A stretch of 64,000 bases of DNA from Collybia mongolica (taxonomy: Eukaryota; Basidiomycota; Agaricomycetes; Agaricales; Clitocybaceae). Each line of letters opens with the position of its first letter. Position 1 is the stretch's first letter. Where the stretch lies: contig JAAXNY010000011.1 of NCBI GenBank assembly GCA_013420905.1, positions 186,001-250,000 of the forward strand, written 5' to 3'. Below are positions 43,839-54,300 of this stretch, one piece after another. The position numbers and the translations under genes were made by a program. The notes beneath the pieces were generated by a model. The model was not told the DNA's origin, made no database searches, and saw only the letters and a list, made by a program, of their open reading frames with translations.

Positions 43839-45510
43839 TTAGGAAACGTGAATGAGTTTGTTCTGCCAAACGGCGACTAGGTTATACGCACCATGTTTAT
43901 CCTTATCATTCAAGAGTGACTTGATTCCTTTCTCTACAACCTCGTCCAGAACCACCCTAGCAGTGATAAGATCCTCGATTCCCGGGAGTCTGCCAGATGC
44001 TACCGCCTGCACTAGTTCTGGGTGTATTCCTGTATAGCTATTCGAGGCTATAGGTAAGGTAAGCAAGCGATGTTAACTATAATTCTCATCATGAGGACCC
44101 CGCTCACCCGTTACGGTAATCTCGCGCAGCAGCATAAGGTTCATATCGACCATAGGTGCTTGTTCCCAGCTAGCCACACTTACGACCAAGCCCCGTGTTT
44201 TGACGCTATGCAGACACGTGCTCATCGACTGTTGTACACCCGCTGCGTCAAAGGCGATGTCTACTCCTTCGCCGTTAGTGGCCTCAAGGACCGCAGCAGT
44301 GATATCAGTCGCAGTCGGGTCCAGAGCAAGGGTGGCACCGTGTTTAAGGCTAACTGAACGACGGAGCTCTGTAGGTTCGCAGGTGACTATTATGGTTTTT
44401 GGGTCGAACGAACTGAAAATGCATCAGTATGGCATGATAGAAGAATTTAGTGTATTGTACCGTAGGGCTTTCAGCAGGAATATCCCGATCTAGGTGAACC
44501 GAAGTGTTATCAATTGAGAGGCGCAGCAGGTGAAAACCCAAGGACGTACTGGCCCAGCTCCACAGATCAAAACACGATCACCAGGTTTGAATTTGCTTTT
44601 CTTCACCGCGTACCAAGACACAGCAAGAGGCTCGAGGCAAGCGCCCACCTCCACTAAACACAGCGTCCGTCAGACGAGAGGACCATGCACACGAATAGAT
44701 CAGCCCACGGACAAGAGATGTTACTTGGAAGTACATGAATATACTCCTCATTGATGGCAATATATTCTGCCAGCCCCCCACCGAACCCGCCTATTCCCTG
44801 TATATTGTACTCCATAAAGCTTGTGATATTGGGAAAGGAGAAAAGCAAAACTTACGATGGCGTTGACATCACGGCAGAGATTTCGTGTTCCGGCACGGCA
44901 CGCAGAACAGATGTTAGTCTTCCCGCAGCCAAAAATTGTCTCGCTGAGGTTGTTCGATTGTCAATAACGATTGTGCTGGTCATTAGCGAAACGTACACGC
45001 AGACAGCTTGTCCAATGGTATAAGCTGTAGGGTCGATACCTTCCCCAAGCTCGACGATGGTCCCAGAAAACCTGAGAGGAAATGAGTAAGTTAGGACCGC
45101 AGATGGAGGGGAAAACTTACTCATGCCCAAGAGTGATAGGTAAGGTCTCCCCAGTGATCTCGTTCGGGACGGTGGCTGTCGGAAATTTAATGAATGGTCT
45201 ACGTTGATCACAAAATAAGCCCTTCTTTCGTAATTTTTGCTCTCAAATTAGCCTTACGCAAGATAAGCATGGAGGTCAGTTCCGCAAATCCCGGCCCTTA
45301 TTTGGAAAATTCAGGATAATGTACGTTTCAAGAAAGCGAGTCGAAATTTCCTCACCAAGCAATCTAAAATGGATATGAGGTCAGTACGCCAGATGCATCA
45401 TAGGCTTATCGATAACATACCTTTATCTTGACTTGCCCCTTCTTTGGTTGAGGCTCTGGTATTTGTTCTATACGAACATCGCCTGGCCCATAGTATCTCG
45501 CTGCCTTCAT
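43839..45510 (-). CDS. Zinc medium-chain dehydrogenase, (R,R)-butanediol dehydrogenase type; integrity doubtful
   Basis: From ATG 45510: MKAARYYGPGDVRIEQIPEP, IAWAGICGTDLHAYLA with the catalytic Cys, ITLGHEFSGTIVELGEG with His-Glu, the structural-zinc cysteines CGKTNICSACRAGTRNLC, GIGGFGGGLAEYIAINEEYI, CLEPLAVSWYAVKKSKFKPG, TIIVTCEPTELRRSVSLKHG, VASWEQAPMVDMNLMLLREI and ASGRLPGIEDLITARVVLDE, ending NKLIHVS. The family oxidises vicinal diols or reduces acetoin/diacetyl with NAD(H). After ICGAGP the open frame gives VRPWVFTCC instead of the usual (I/V)GLLLL, while a shifted frame reads LGFHLLRLSID, so the Rossmann glycine loop is altered (about 44520-44546). The last intron also joins one base out of phase in my reading. 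It may be a recent pseudogene. Confidence 0.7.
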
Positions 45511-46380
45511 CCGGTATTCGGTATCGGCTTGTCGACCAGTCTGGGACCTTGAAAAACCGGTAGGTTTTCGGGATCAAGGCCCTCTGATCAGAAATGAGTC
45601 GTTGTTATATACCATTCTCGTCGCGCCTTGAGCGGAGGGATTTGCAAAGACAGATTGAACTCGGTCCGCACGTTGACCAAATAAACAATGGGATAAATTT
45701 AAACCAAACCAAGGCCAAATAGGAACCTCAACACCTGGAAAACTCTGAAAAACCACGTCCAATCTTGTGAAATCGTGTCGGTCGGGATACCAGAGTTAAA
45801 TCGCCTTACACTCCACATTGTTGAATTGAGCTCGATAACTCTTCGTCTTCACCCCTATCGTTGTCATCTGTGACATCTCCTTTCGAAAACGCTCATGGAG
45901 GTCCTTGTTCGCCGGAAAGCCGAGAATAAGCCGCTCGATTCCAAAGTTACCGAAGAAACCACAGTCGTCCGAACCTTCGCACAAAGTCCTGAATATGCCG
46001 CCCACCGGAAAGATCCCGAGGTCGACGTATATTTTCTTCAAGCAGCCCACACCCTCAACTTGGGTATTAGAGACATGAAGGCTTGGAGGGATGAAGTCTC
46101 GGGATGACCGCTAACTCGATTATTTCTTTGGGACCAACACAACTATCAGTGCCACTCAGACTGTATCATTCTTGGGGGTCAAGGGCTGACCTCAGTATCA
46201 TGCTCGGGTCTCGAACCGGTGACGCCAGTATCCTGATCAGCTATCTCGCTATACAATCTTGTAATTTTCAACGCGGCAAATACAATTTCCTCATACCGAT
46301 TTGACATCTTTTCCAAGAGTTCTCTTCCGACCAACCTCTATACAGACAAATATCGACCTTGTTTCTCAACCAGGATCTGG
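45511..46380. other. Upstream region of the dehydrogenase; no firm gene
   Basis: A 70-codon plus frame at 45895-46107 (MEVLVRRKAENKPLDSKVTE) is coding-like in composition but matches nothing I know, and the opposite strand is open too. No exon chain could be built. Confidence 0.3.
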
Positions 46381-46900
46381 TTCTGTATCCGCGGGCGTGC
46401 TTTCTGAGATTATCGCTGAAATATTGGAGGTCTTGACTAGCTCTTTGTGGTCTAAACGCGCCAGGTGAGGAGCCATTGAACTACTAGTCTGCCATGTTCC
46501 GTGCCAACTCATATAGCCCGGATATGCAAACGCCTAAAGCCTACACCCAGGATGCATGTAGTTTGGGAAGACCAGTATCATCAGTAAATGAGCTGGCAAG
46601 TCCAACCGACACGTCTGAAGGAACCCTTGGACTTGTTTTCAGCAGAGGAAGTGGTGTAGTGTGTGTTGGTGCGAAGAGGTGCTGACATTGGTTAGAAACG
46701 CGAGACCACGAGATCGACTCGAATCCGCAAACCGGACCAGTTATCGGATAACGTTGTGCGTCTGGCCTTGGAGACCGGTGACTTCGAGCTGGTGACGAGG
46801 TTTACTGCTCCATCGCGGTGTATGACTTGGATGCACCAACACTCAGAAGAGAACGTTTGGTCCCACCTAATCACAAGTGGAAGGCGTTCATGACATGACT
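46381..46900 (+). pseudogene. Degenerate F-box-like remnant
   Basis: GVLSEIIAEILEVLTSS followed by an intron-like GTGAGG, then RGADIG-stop-KRETTRSTRIR and VYDLDAPTLRRERLVPP in shifting frames, echo the F-box helix, RGADIGW and DLDAETLTAR blocks of copies A and B. It is strongly decayed. Confidence 0.35.
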
Positions 46901-47074
46901 ATACATGCCGACTCAGCACGAGAGTGGTCCCGATTTTTGTGTTTACTATTGTCTTGCCGCTGTGCTTGAAATAAGCGAGGCGCCATATGATACAACACGC
47001 TTGATTTGAAGCCTGCGATAGCTTGTGGGGCTGGATTCCCCCGAAACGCAGGATGTCACTGCGTCCAAGAATTG

Positions 47075-48196
47075 TGAAAGTTTCTTTGACTGCTGCCATG
47101 TATGACTTGGACCCCTCACACGGTGAGTAAGCACCAGTATCAGAGAGTAATGCATAACACCGTTACGAGCCCTGTGATCCTCCCGGTTCCCCGGTTATTA
47201 CACTGGAACTTTGCGCCGGGCGAGAAGTAGAAAATTCATTCCGGCAAATTACGTGCCTAGGATTCGAAAATTGCGACGACTTTGGTGACTCCTGTGCAGA
47301 GAATGATATCGCGAAGACAGTTTCTTCATGGTAATTCATGATCCCAGCCTTGAGGCCCACTTCTCGCACCTGTGATGCTGGATACCCCCGAAGCGCACGA
47401 TGTCACCTTGGAAGAATGGCCCTCGGGAATCCGTCCCTGTGTTTAGGTGTATAACGCTAGAGGACAGGCTTCGAAACTGTGAGGAAAACGCCGGGTAATC
47501 CTTCTCGTCGTCCATCCGGAATTATTTCACCTCATTCTCGTCCTATGCCAGCGATAAATTTTACGTTTCTAGGACTGCCTCGTTAGAAGAACGAGGCATC
47601 AGAAATCACGATCAGACTGGTAAATCCGCGCCGAGATTGTAATTATACCGACATCTCACCCGAGCGTTCAGCCACGGCGCTAAGCGCTGATCCTCGAACC
47701 CTTCCGGCCCAGTTATCACAGCACTGGGCACGTTGCGCTAATACGTAGATCCTCCGCACCGAAACCTTCATCTCGCGTAACGACATGTTATACGCCGAGA
47801 TTGATTCGTGATATGAATTGGCGATCGTGCAAAGAGGCAGACATGCTGCGGATGTGGTTTTGCGGCCACGGTGTTGAGTTGGGCCTATGGGAGGCTATTT
47901 AATATCAATGTGCCAAGCTAGTGTGGGGTTGTGTATGTATGTACTGCATGGCATAGAATGCGTATGATTGGCCTGGCTCCTGTATAAGTTGACAAACGAT
48001 TGATCGGAGGTGCATCATTCACAGTGCGGTTAAGAAATATAAAATGAGATTTGATTACCTACTCGGATATCTCGAGTCCGATTGGGTTTGAGGTCATTGA
48101 ATTAACTTTCACGACTCACATGACTCGATGCAAGGACTGAGCGAGTCCCATCACGGGGAATAAGCCATATGCCTGGCGAACGCATTGGGAGATAAT
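47075..48196 (+). repeat. Left arm of a ~2.3 kb palindrome
   Basis: Bases 47075-48196 match the reverse complement of 48200-49352 with scattered substitutions and small indels. Examples: CGTTCAGCCACGGCGCTAAG at 47660-47690 against its complement near 48740, and the CACTCTCT/AATGCATAAC segment near 47150 against 49280. Similarity reaches the centre near 48198 with almost no spacer. No gene is recognised in it. Confidence 0.85.
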
Positions 48197-48199
48197 ATT

Positions 48200-49352
48200 A
48201 TACTATCTCACCACGCAATTCTTCATGCGTTCACTAGGCACATGGCCTTTCCCCCGCGATGCGCGACTTCGCTCAGTCCTCGCGTTAAGTCACGTGAACC
48301 GTCAAAATTAACTCAACGACCTCAAACCCAATTTGGACTCGAGATATTCAAAAAAGTAATCAAATCTCATTTTATATTTCATAATAGCGTCGCAAATGAT
48401 ACGCCTCCGATGAGTCGTTTATCAGCTTACGCAGGAGCGAGGCCAATCATATGCCTTCTATGCCTCATCGAAAGGCAGTACACACGTACATAACCCCACA
48501 CTAGCTTGACACATTGATATCAAACAGTCACCCATAGGCCAAACTCAACACCGTGGTCGCACAACCACATCCGCAGCGTGTCTGCTCCCTTGCACGATCG
48601 CCAATGCATATCACGAATCAATCTCGGCGTATAACATGTCATTACGCGAGATGAAGACTTCGGTGAGGATCTACGTATTAGCATAACGTGCCCAGTGCTG
48701 TGATAACTAGGGCTAGACGGGTTCGAGGATCAGCGCTAAGCGCCGTGGCTGAACGCTCGGGTGAGATGTCGGTATAATTAAAAATCTCGGCGCGGATTTA
48801 CCAGTCTGATCATGGCTTTCTGATGCCTCGTTCTTCTGACGAGGCTGTCCCCGGAAACGTAAAATTGATCGCTGGCATAGGACGAGAATGAGGTGAAATA
48901 ATTCCGGATGGACGACGAGAAGGATTACCCGGCGTTTTCCTCACAGTTCCGAAGCCTGTCCTCTAGCGTTATACACCTAAACATCGGGACGGATTCCCGA
49001 GGGCCATTCTTCCAAGAAAGTGACATCCTGCGTTTTGGGGGTAACTCACACCACAGGAGTGAGAAACGCGCCTTGAGGCTGGGTTCATTAATTACCATGA
49101 AGGCGCCGGCCGACTTCGCGAAATCGTTCTCTACAACAGGAGCTCCGAAGTCGTAATGAGTTCTCGAACCCCAAGACGCGTAATTTGCCGGAATGAAAAA
49201 TCCTGCTTCTTGCCGGCACCAAGTTCCAGTAGAACAACCAGGGAAACGAGGGGATCTTAGGGCCCGTGGTGGTGTTCTTCATTACTCTCTGATGTTGATC
49301 CTTACTCGTCGTGTGGGGGATCCGCGTCGTGCATGGAAGCAGTCAGAAAAAA
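48200..49352 (-). repeat. Right arm of a ~2.3 kb palindrome
   Basis: Reverse-complement partner of 47075-48196. A sub-motif ending CATCCTGCG near 49031 also recurs twice in the left half (47030-47071 and 47377-47416), so the arms carry internal repeats. Confidence 0.85.
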
Positions 49353-51287
49353 ACAGGGCACGAAAGGCAAAAGAAAATTTCATGGCTTCTCTAATGCGGC
49401 AGGCGGCCTGAGGGGAGGAGTGGCGTGCTGGGTTATAGATATGCCTTTCCAAAAATTCTGAGCCGCCAGGAATGGACCTGATCATCAAATTCATATGCAT
49501 GGCAGGTCTAGACCTCGCTCGGAAGGGTAATACCCTCCGAGAATAACACACGCAAATACCCCGAAGCCCTGCTTAACAGGCGACAAGCTCGGAGGACCCT
49601 TAGAGAGCCCTGAGCGGGGACCCTCACGCCTGTCAAGGAACTATGACACTTTCCAAGATTGCGATGCACAGATGGAGGATTTCTGCTCGTGTGCGTGCCG
49701 AACGCGGGTCGTCGTTATTTTTATTTTATTTCGAATTTGATAAGTATGTACACCGTACGTACGTACCTTCGGGGGAAAAACGTTCGACTCGCGAATAAGA
49801 AACAAAAAGAAAAACGCCCCCTATATGCCCATGCTTTACAGCATCGGGTGGTATGTGCCGATTCGCGCCAATCGGTACAACCAATGTGGGGGGGGGGGGG
49901 GGCACTTCCAAACATGCTGTTCAAATTACTGCCAAACGATCCCCCAACGAAACTCCAAGAACCCACCATCGAGGGCAGCCCTGCTGATCATCGTCGTGCT
50001 TCGAAGCCGGCAGATCCCCAGGGGCCCGTTCACGTTCAAGAACCATGCTTCGGAGACTCGAGAAGGTAAACCTACGCTGACAGGGGTCGTAACGTCGTCG
50101 TTTCTGATGACTGCCCATGCTTTGCATGCACGTAGCGTGTACGGCGTCTTGGTCCTGTGGCTCTCCGCTTCGATCAAAATCAAGGCCTTTCCCCAACGAC
50201 ATAATGACCCACCCTCGTTTGAAATCCGAGCATTCCATAGAGATAAGTTAGAGGTATATTAGGCCGGGCGGGGGTTGACCGGACCCACCACGCGTATGGG
50301 ACGGAAAGCTCGCCGCCTCGTGTGCACCCCCCATGGGTGGGCCCGTGCCAGCCCCTCGGCCATGGTGAGAATAACAAAGACGCACAAGTCAAACTTTCTG
50401 TCGATTCCTTCGGCTATCCATGGGGGGCAACCTCGCCCCCTATGATATGTAGCGAGAGCGGAAGGCCCTCCCCGGTCGAGAATTTCCCATCAGACCCCGG
50501 CACCGGCTCAAATTACGCCAAGTATCGGTCTTCTGCAGTCCGACATCGGATCGCCATCACCCATCGCATGCTTAAGCATTTCACCCCAAAGTTAAACTTT
50601 ATGGATCATCATCCATCAGGTGGTAATAACTATTATAGCACCATAATAACGTGTACAGTACAAAGTCAAGAACCATTGAATAATTATTGGGGGGACTTGG
50701 ATCGCGCAAGCCCTTCGCGTTTTCTTTGTATGTATACAACAACAATAAGCGGTAGATATATCATCGTCAAGAACGAGATTGCGGAATGTAATTGGAATGA
50801 AAAAAGTGATGTCAGCGGCTCTGATGGGTCTGGTCGATGCTCGAGTTGCAGTTGGGAAAAGAAGTTGCAGTGTGTATTGCGTAGTAGAAACGAGAGGTGG
50901 GGGGGAGGCGAGAGAGAGTGGGCGAGAGAGGATGCCAAGATTGAAGTTGAAAGGAGATAGAGACAGACAGAAGTCAATGCTTGATGCTTGATGCGAAGGC
51001 CTGCGTGTGACGAGAACTTGAGAGCAATGCAATGTGGTGTCGTGGCTGATTGGGATGATGTATAGGGGCAGCAGGAAGCAGTCTAAGTTAAGGCAGAGGG
51101 CATGTCGTGAGCAGATGGGAAGGGAGAGAGAGAACACGTGCTCGTGCGCGGCAAGGCAACAAAAACAGATGCGAAGTAAAACCCATGCAAGATATTCGGG
51201 CGAAAGAAAATGGATAGATGACGTCATTCGGGATGCGGCCCGTCATTCCGGCGACCCACACCCAAGCCCAGCTCGACAGCGACGCGC
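49353..51287. other. Region without a supported gene, downstream of the GATA factor
   Basis: Long frames on both strands (50322-50960 plus, 51227-50616 minus) overlap and look like chance openings in purine/pyrimidine-skewed DNA. The part nearest 51287 is probably the 3' untranslated region of the GATA gene. Confidence 0.4.
49888..49902. repeat. Run of 15 G
   Basis: An uninterrupted homopolymer of G follows CCAATGT. Its true length may differ because such runs are hard to sequence. Confidence 0.8.
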
Positions 51288-54200
51288 CTAATACGCCCGC
51301 ATGCTCGTATCGTACGAATCATGCGCCGAGTACGAGCCCGAGTACATCGGCTGCTGCATCGAGTCCATGTGCGTCGCGTCCATATGCGAGCTCGACTCAT
51401 CAGGGATGGCCATCGGCGGGTGGAGGTACGCCGAGAACAGACTATCATCATCCTGCACCATCGGCGGGTGGAGGTAGTCCATCGGCGACTCGTCCGCGGG
51501 CGGGAGCATGGGCGGGTGGAAGACATGCGGCGAGTTCTCCGCCTGCGGCATCATCGGCGGGTGCCAGAACGTGTTCCCCGACCCGCGCAGCGCCGGCCCG
51601 CTGTTGTACGACGACGGGCTCAAGTACGAGCTGAACGGGAAGTCCATCGACGAGCGCTGTGAGTGCGACGTCGTGGACGACCCGGGGGTCGTGTACCCGT
51701 CATTATACGACGAGTACGACGTCGCGGACGACGGCGGCTCGGACGTAGAGTCCGTGCTCATGCGCCGCCGCTTGCTCGTGCGCGGGCTCATCGTGGGATC
51801 CGCCTCGCTCGCGTTGTCCGACGCGAACGGCAGCGGATCCGGCGGCATCGTGTAGAGCTGCGGAAGGTGGTCCGGGTGGTACGGCCCCGGGAACACAAAC
51901 GGGAACGAGCTCTGGAAGAGCTGCCCCTGGCTCAGGTCCTGCCCCAGCGCGCCGAGCAGCTCAGACTGCGAGGAGCGGTAATCGAGCTCCTCGTTGTAGT
52001 CGTAGCTCATCTGTGTGGTAGAGTCCGGCGCGAGCGTTGGCGAGGCCTCGCGCACGGGCGAGGCGCGACGGCTGACGCCTGGGCTGGCGGAGGGAGTGTC
52101 GGAGAGACCGTTGGCAGAGCGGCGGGCATCATGCCGGGAGCGCTTGCGGATGACGTCCGACTTCATGGAGATCGGACGTGCAGAGCCATGCAACTTGTAA
52201 TAGAGACCACAACTAACGAAAATATTCTGTGAGCACATGCATGTACGACGGCGATTAATAAATAAAAAAAAGAACGCACGCGTTGCAGACAGTCTTGCCC
52301 TCGTCGTCCTTGCGCCAGAGGGGAGTCGCAGTGGTGTGGCAATTATAGCATTGTGCTACTCGATGAGCGGGAGGTGATGAGCATCTTTGTGGGATTTTAG
52401 GGACGGGGGACGACGCACCCATTACGTCGACGATTTCTTGGCGTGGCGCGACCTGGGTACGACCTTCCCCGTGGGTGTTCCGCATGCTCTTCGGACGAGG
52501 GCGTTTGTGCTGCACGAAGAGGAAAAAGAAAGAAAAAAAAGGAAACCCGAGTCAGCCCACCGAAAACAGAAACAACAACGGAATGAGCCACTCACCAGCT
52601 TGCAATACAGCCCACACGCATTGCAGTTCAGCTCATCGTTCAGCCCACGTCTCCACAGCGGGGTGTGCGTTGCTCCGCAGTTCGTGCACTCCGCCTTGAC
52701 GCCGCCGGGCGCCGAGTTCCCGTTGCCATTGATGGGGTGGCGGAGCACAGCGGGGTTGAGGCTCGTCGCCGTCGCGCCCGGGCCGGACGAGCGCGTGTTG
52801 GGGGTAGTCTGGGTGCGTACGGTGAGCGTGGGGCGCCCGACGGGGGTGTTCGAGCGGGTGCTATAGAGTGTATTAATTTTGGAGGGCGCGACGGTCTCGG
52901 GAAGGACCTCCTTGACCGCCTGCGACAAGGGAGGCACCCGCTTCCGGCTGAGGGTGGTAGTGGTGGTGATGACGTTGACGTCGAAGTCGCTGTCCTCGTC
53001 GTCGCTGTCCATGCTGCTCTCGGACTCGCTCTCCTGCGCGATGGGCGAGGCTTTTCGAGCGGAAAGGGTCGTGTAGTCGGCGTGGGCCGCGGTGCGGGTG
53101 GGTGGGGAGGTAGAGAAGGTGGAGGCAGAGGTGGACGCGGGGACAGAGTGCATGGTGTAGTCCTGCTGCGGCGCTTTGTCCTCGTCGTCGTCTGCGGGGA
53201 GCTTGGTATAGGTCGTAGAGTAGGAGGGCCAGACGTCGGGGCTATCTGCCGCGTCGACGTTGTGGAGGAGTTCATCGAGGGGGAGCTCGATCGTGGGCCG
53301 AGCAATGCTAAAGCCGTCGTTGGAGGCGGAGGGGTTGAGCCCTTCGCCGTAGTTCATGCGGGTCGTGAGGGTGGGTGTTGGATACAGTAGTGCAGAAGGT
53401 CCGAAGTCGTTGGAGAAGAGTGATGGAAAACGAAGTGATTGGGAAGATGGCTCGGTGTAGTTGGCTTTGCGGCCCCGTTGGGCAGAGGGCGGGTCTTTGT
53501 CGTTCCCTTCGTCGTCGGCGACGTTCATGTCGTCACCGTCGGCGCCAGCGGCGCGCGCAGCGGCCTTGGAACGTTTGTTGAATTCGGAAGAGGGCTTGAG
53601 GTTGGGCTTTTTGACAGGGTAGTTGTTTGCGGGAAGGGGCTGGTCGACACTGAAGGTGAACTGCATACGCTTGATGGTGCCGGGGAGGGCGTGCTGGGAC
53701 GCCTCCCGGCTGCGCTCCTTCTCGACGGCGCGCTGGCGGATCATATCGGTATTGTGATTGCGTTTGAAATCAGGAGCCTCGAGCTCCTCGATACTCCTAG
53801 AGAACAGCAACGGAGATACCGATTTTAGGGTCTAGGGTTACGGAGAAAAGGCGCTGGGAAAGGACATACCGGCCTTTCTCCTTGTCAAGCTTATCGCCCA
53901 TGCACTTGGAGAGCTTCTTGAATTCGCGCTTGGATTTAGCGTTATCGGTGTCGACCATGAGGTTTTGAAGGTGCCATAACCGCCAACTCAGGTTCTCGAG
54001 TCTTTGTCCCTGTTCGAGGTAACTTGCAACCTTGGTGCAGACCTGTGAAAGCTGTTGAGACGACGGGGAAGGGGTTGAGGGGAGGTGGAATGGCACCTTC
54101 CAAGTCTTCGTCAAAGACTCGGTGTCGTTGAGGTTGCTGAACGCGACGAAAGATTTGTTGCCCTGGACAAATAAAAAAAAAAAAAGTGGAGGGGGGGAGA

Positions 54201-54300
54201 GGGGAGAAAAAGGGATGTGTGAGTCAAAAACGGTCGAAGAAGCTGGTTGCGCAAATGCGACCGACTTTGAACTTGAGATTGAGGATAGAGGGCATTTCAA
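51288..54300 (-). CDS. GATA transcription factor with two zinc fingers and DUF1752-like region (5 exons, 905 aa)
   Basis: Exons 54300-54232, 54162-53870, 53796-52596, 52509-52280 and 52212-51288 join to 2,718 nt in one frame. The N-terminal part has RLENLSWRLWHLQNLMVDTD (~77), like the DUF1752 region of AreA/Gaf1 nitrogen regulators. Finger 1 is CTNC-x17-CNAC (491-515) followed by GLYCKLHKRPRPKSMR; finger 2 is CYNC-x17-CNAC (575-599) followed by GLYYKLHGSARPISMKSD and a basic tail KRSRHDARR. Both have PLWR for contact with HGATAR DNA. The Cys-rich centre typical of siderophore regulators (SreA/Urbs1) is not present between the fingers. The C-terminal third is Ser/Pro/Asp-rich and has four HPPM repeats. 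It acts in the nucleus; nitrogen control is the likeliest role but is inferred. Confidence 0.93.

Noticed and set aside
46150..46260. tRNA-like B-box (GGTTCGAGACC) with an A-box-like TAGCGAGATAGC on the minus strand
   Set aside because: The T-arm and acceptor stems do not pair and the anticodon arm is too short; at most a chance match or an old remnant.
50322..51227. Overlapping 203- and 212-codon frames on opposite strands
   Set aside because: Composition is skewed (purine-rich plus strand), neither has a domain, and they probably lie in or near the 3' region of the GATA gene.
52665..53390. 241-codon plus-strand frame and other long frames opposite the GATA gene
   Set aside because: They are shadows of the GC-rich GATA exon 3; the minus-strand chain gives a complete spliced protein with known domains.
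51288..54300. Calling the GATA factor a siderophore regulator (SreA/Urbs1)
   Set aside because: Two fingers fit, but the Cys-rich segment expected between them is absent and the N-terminus resembles nitrogen regulators.
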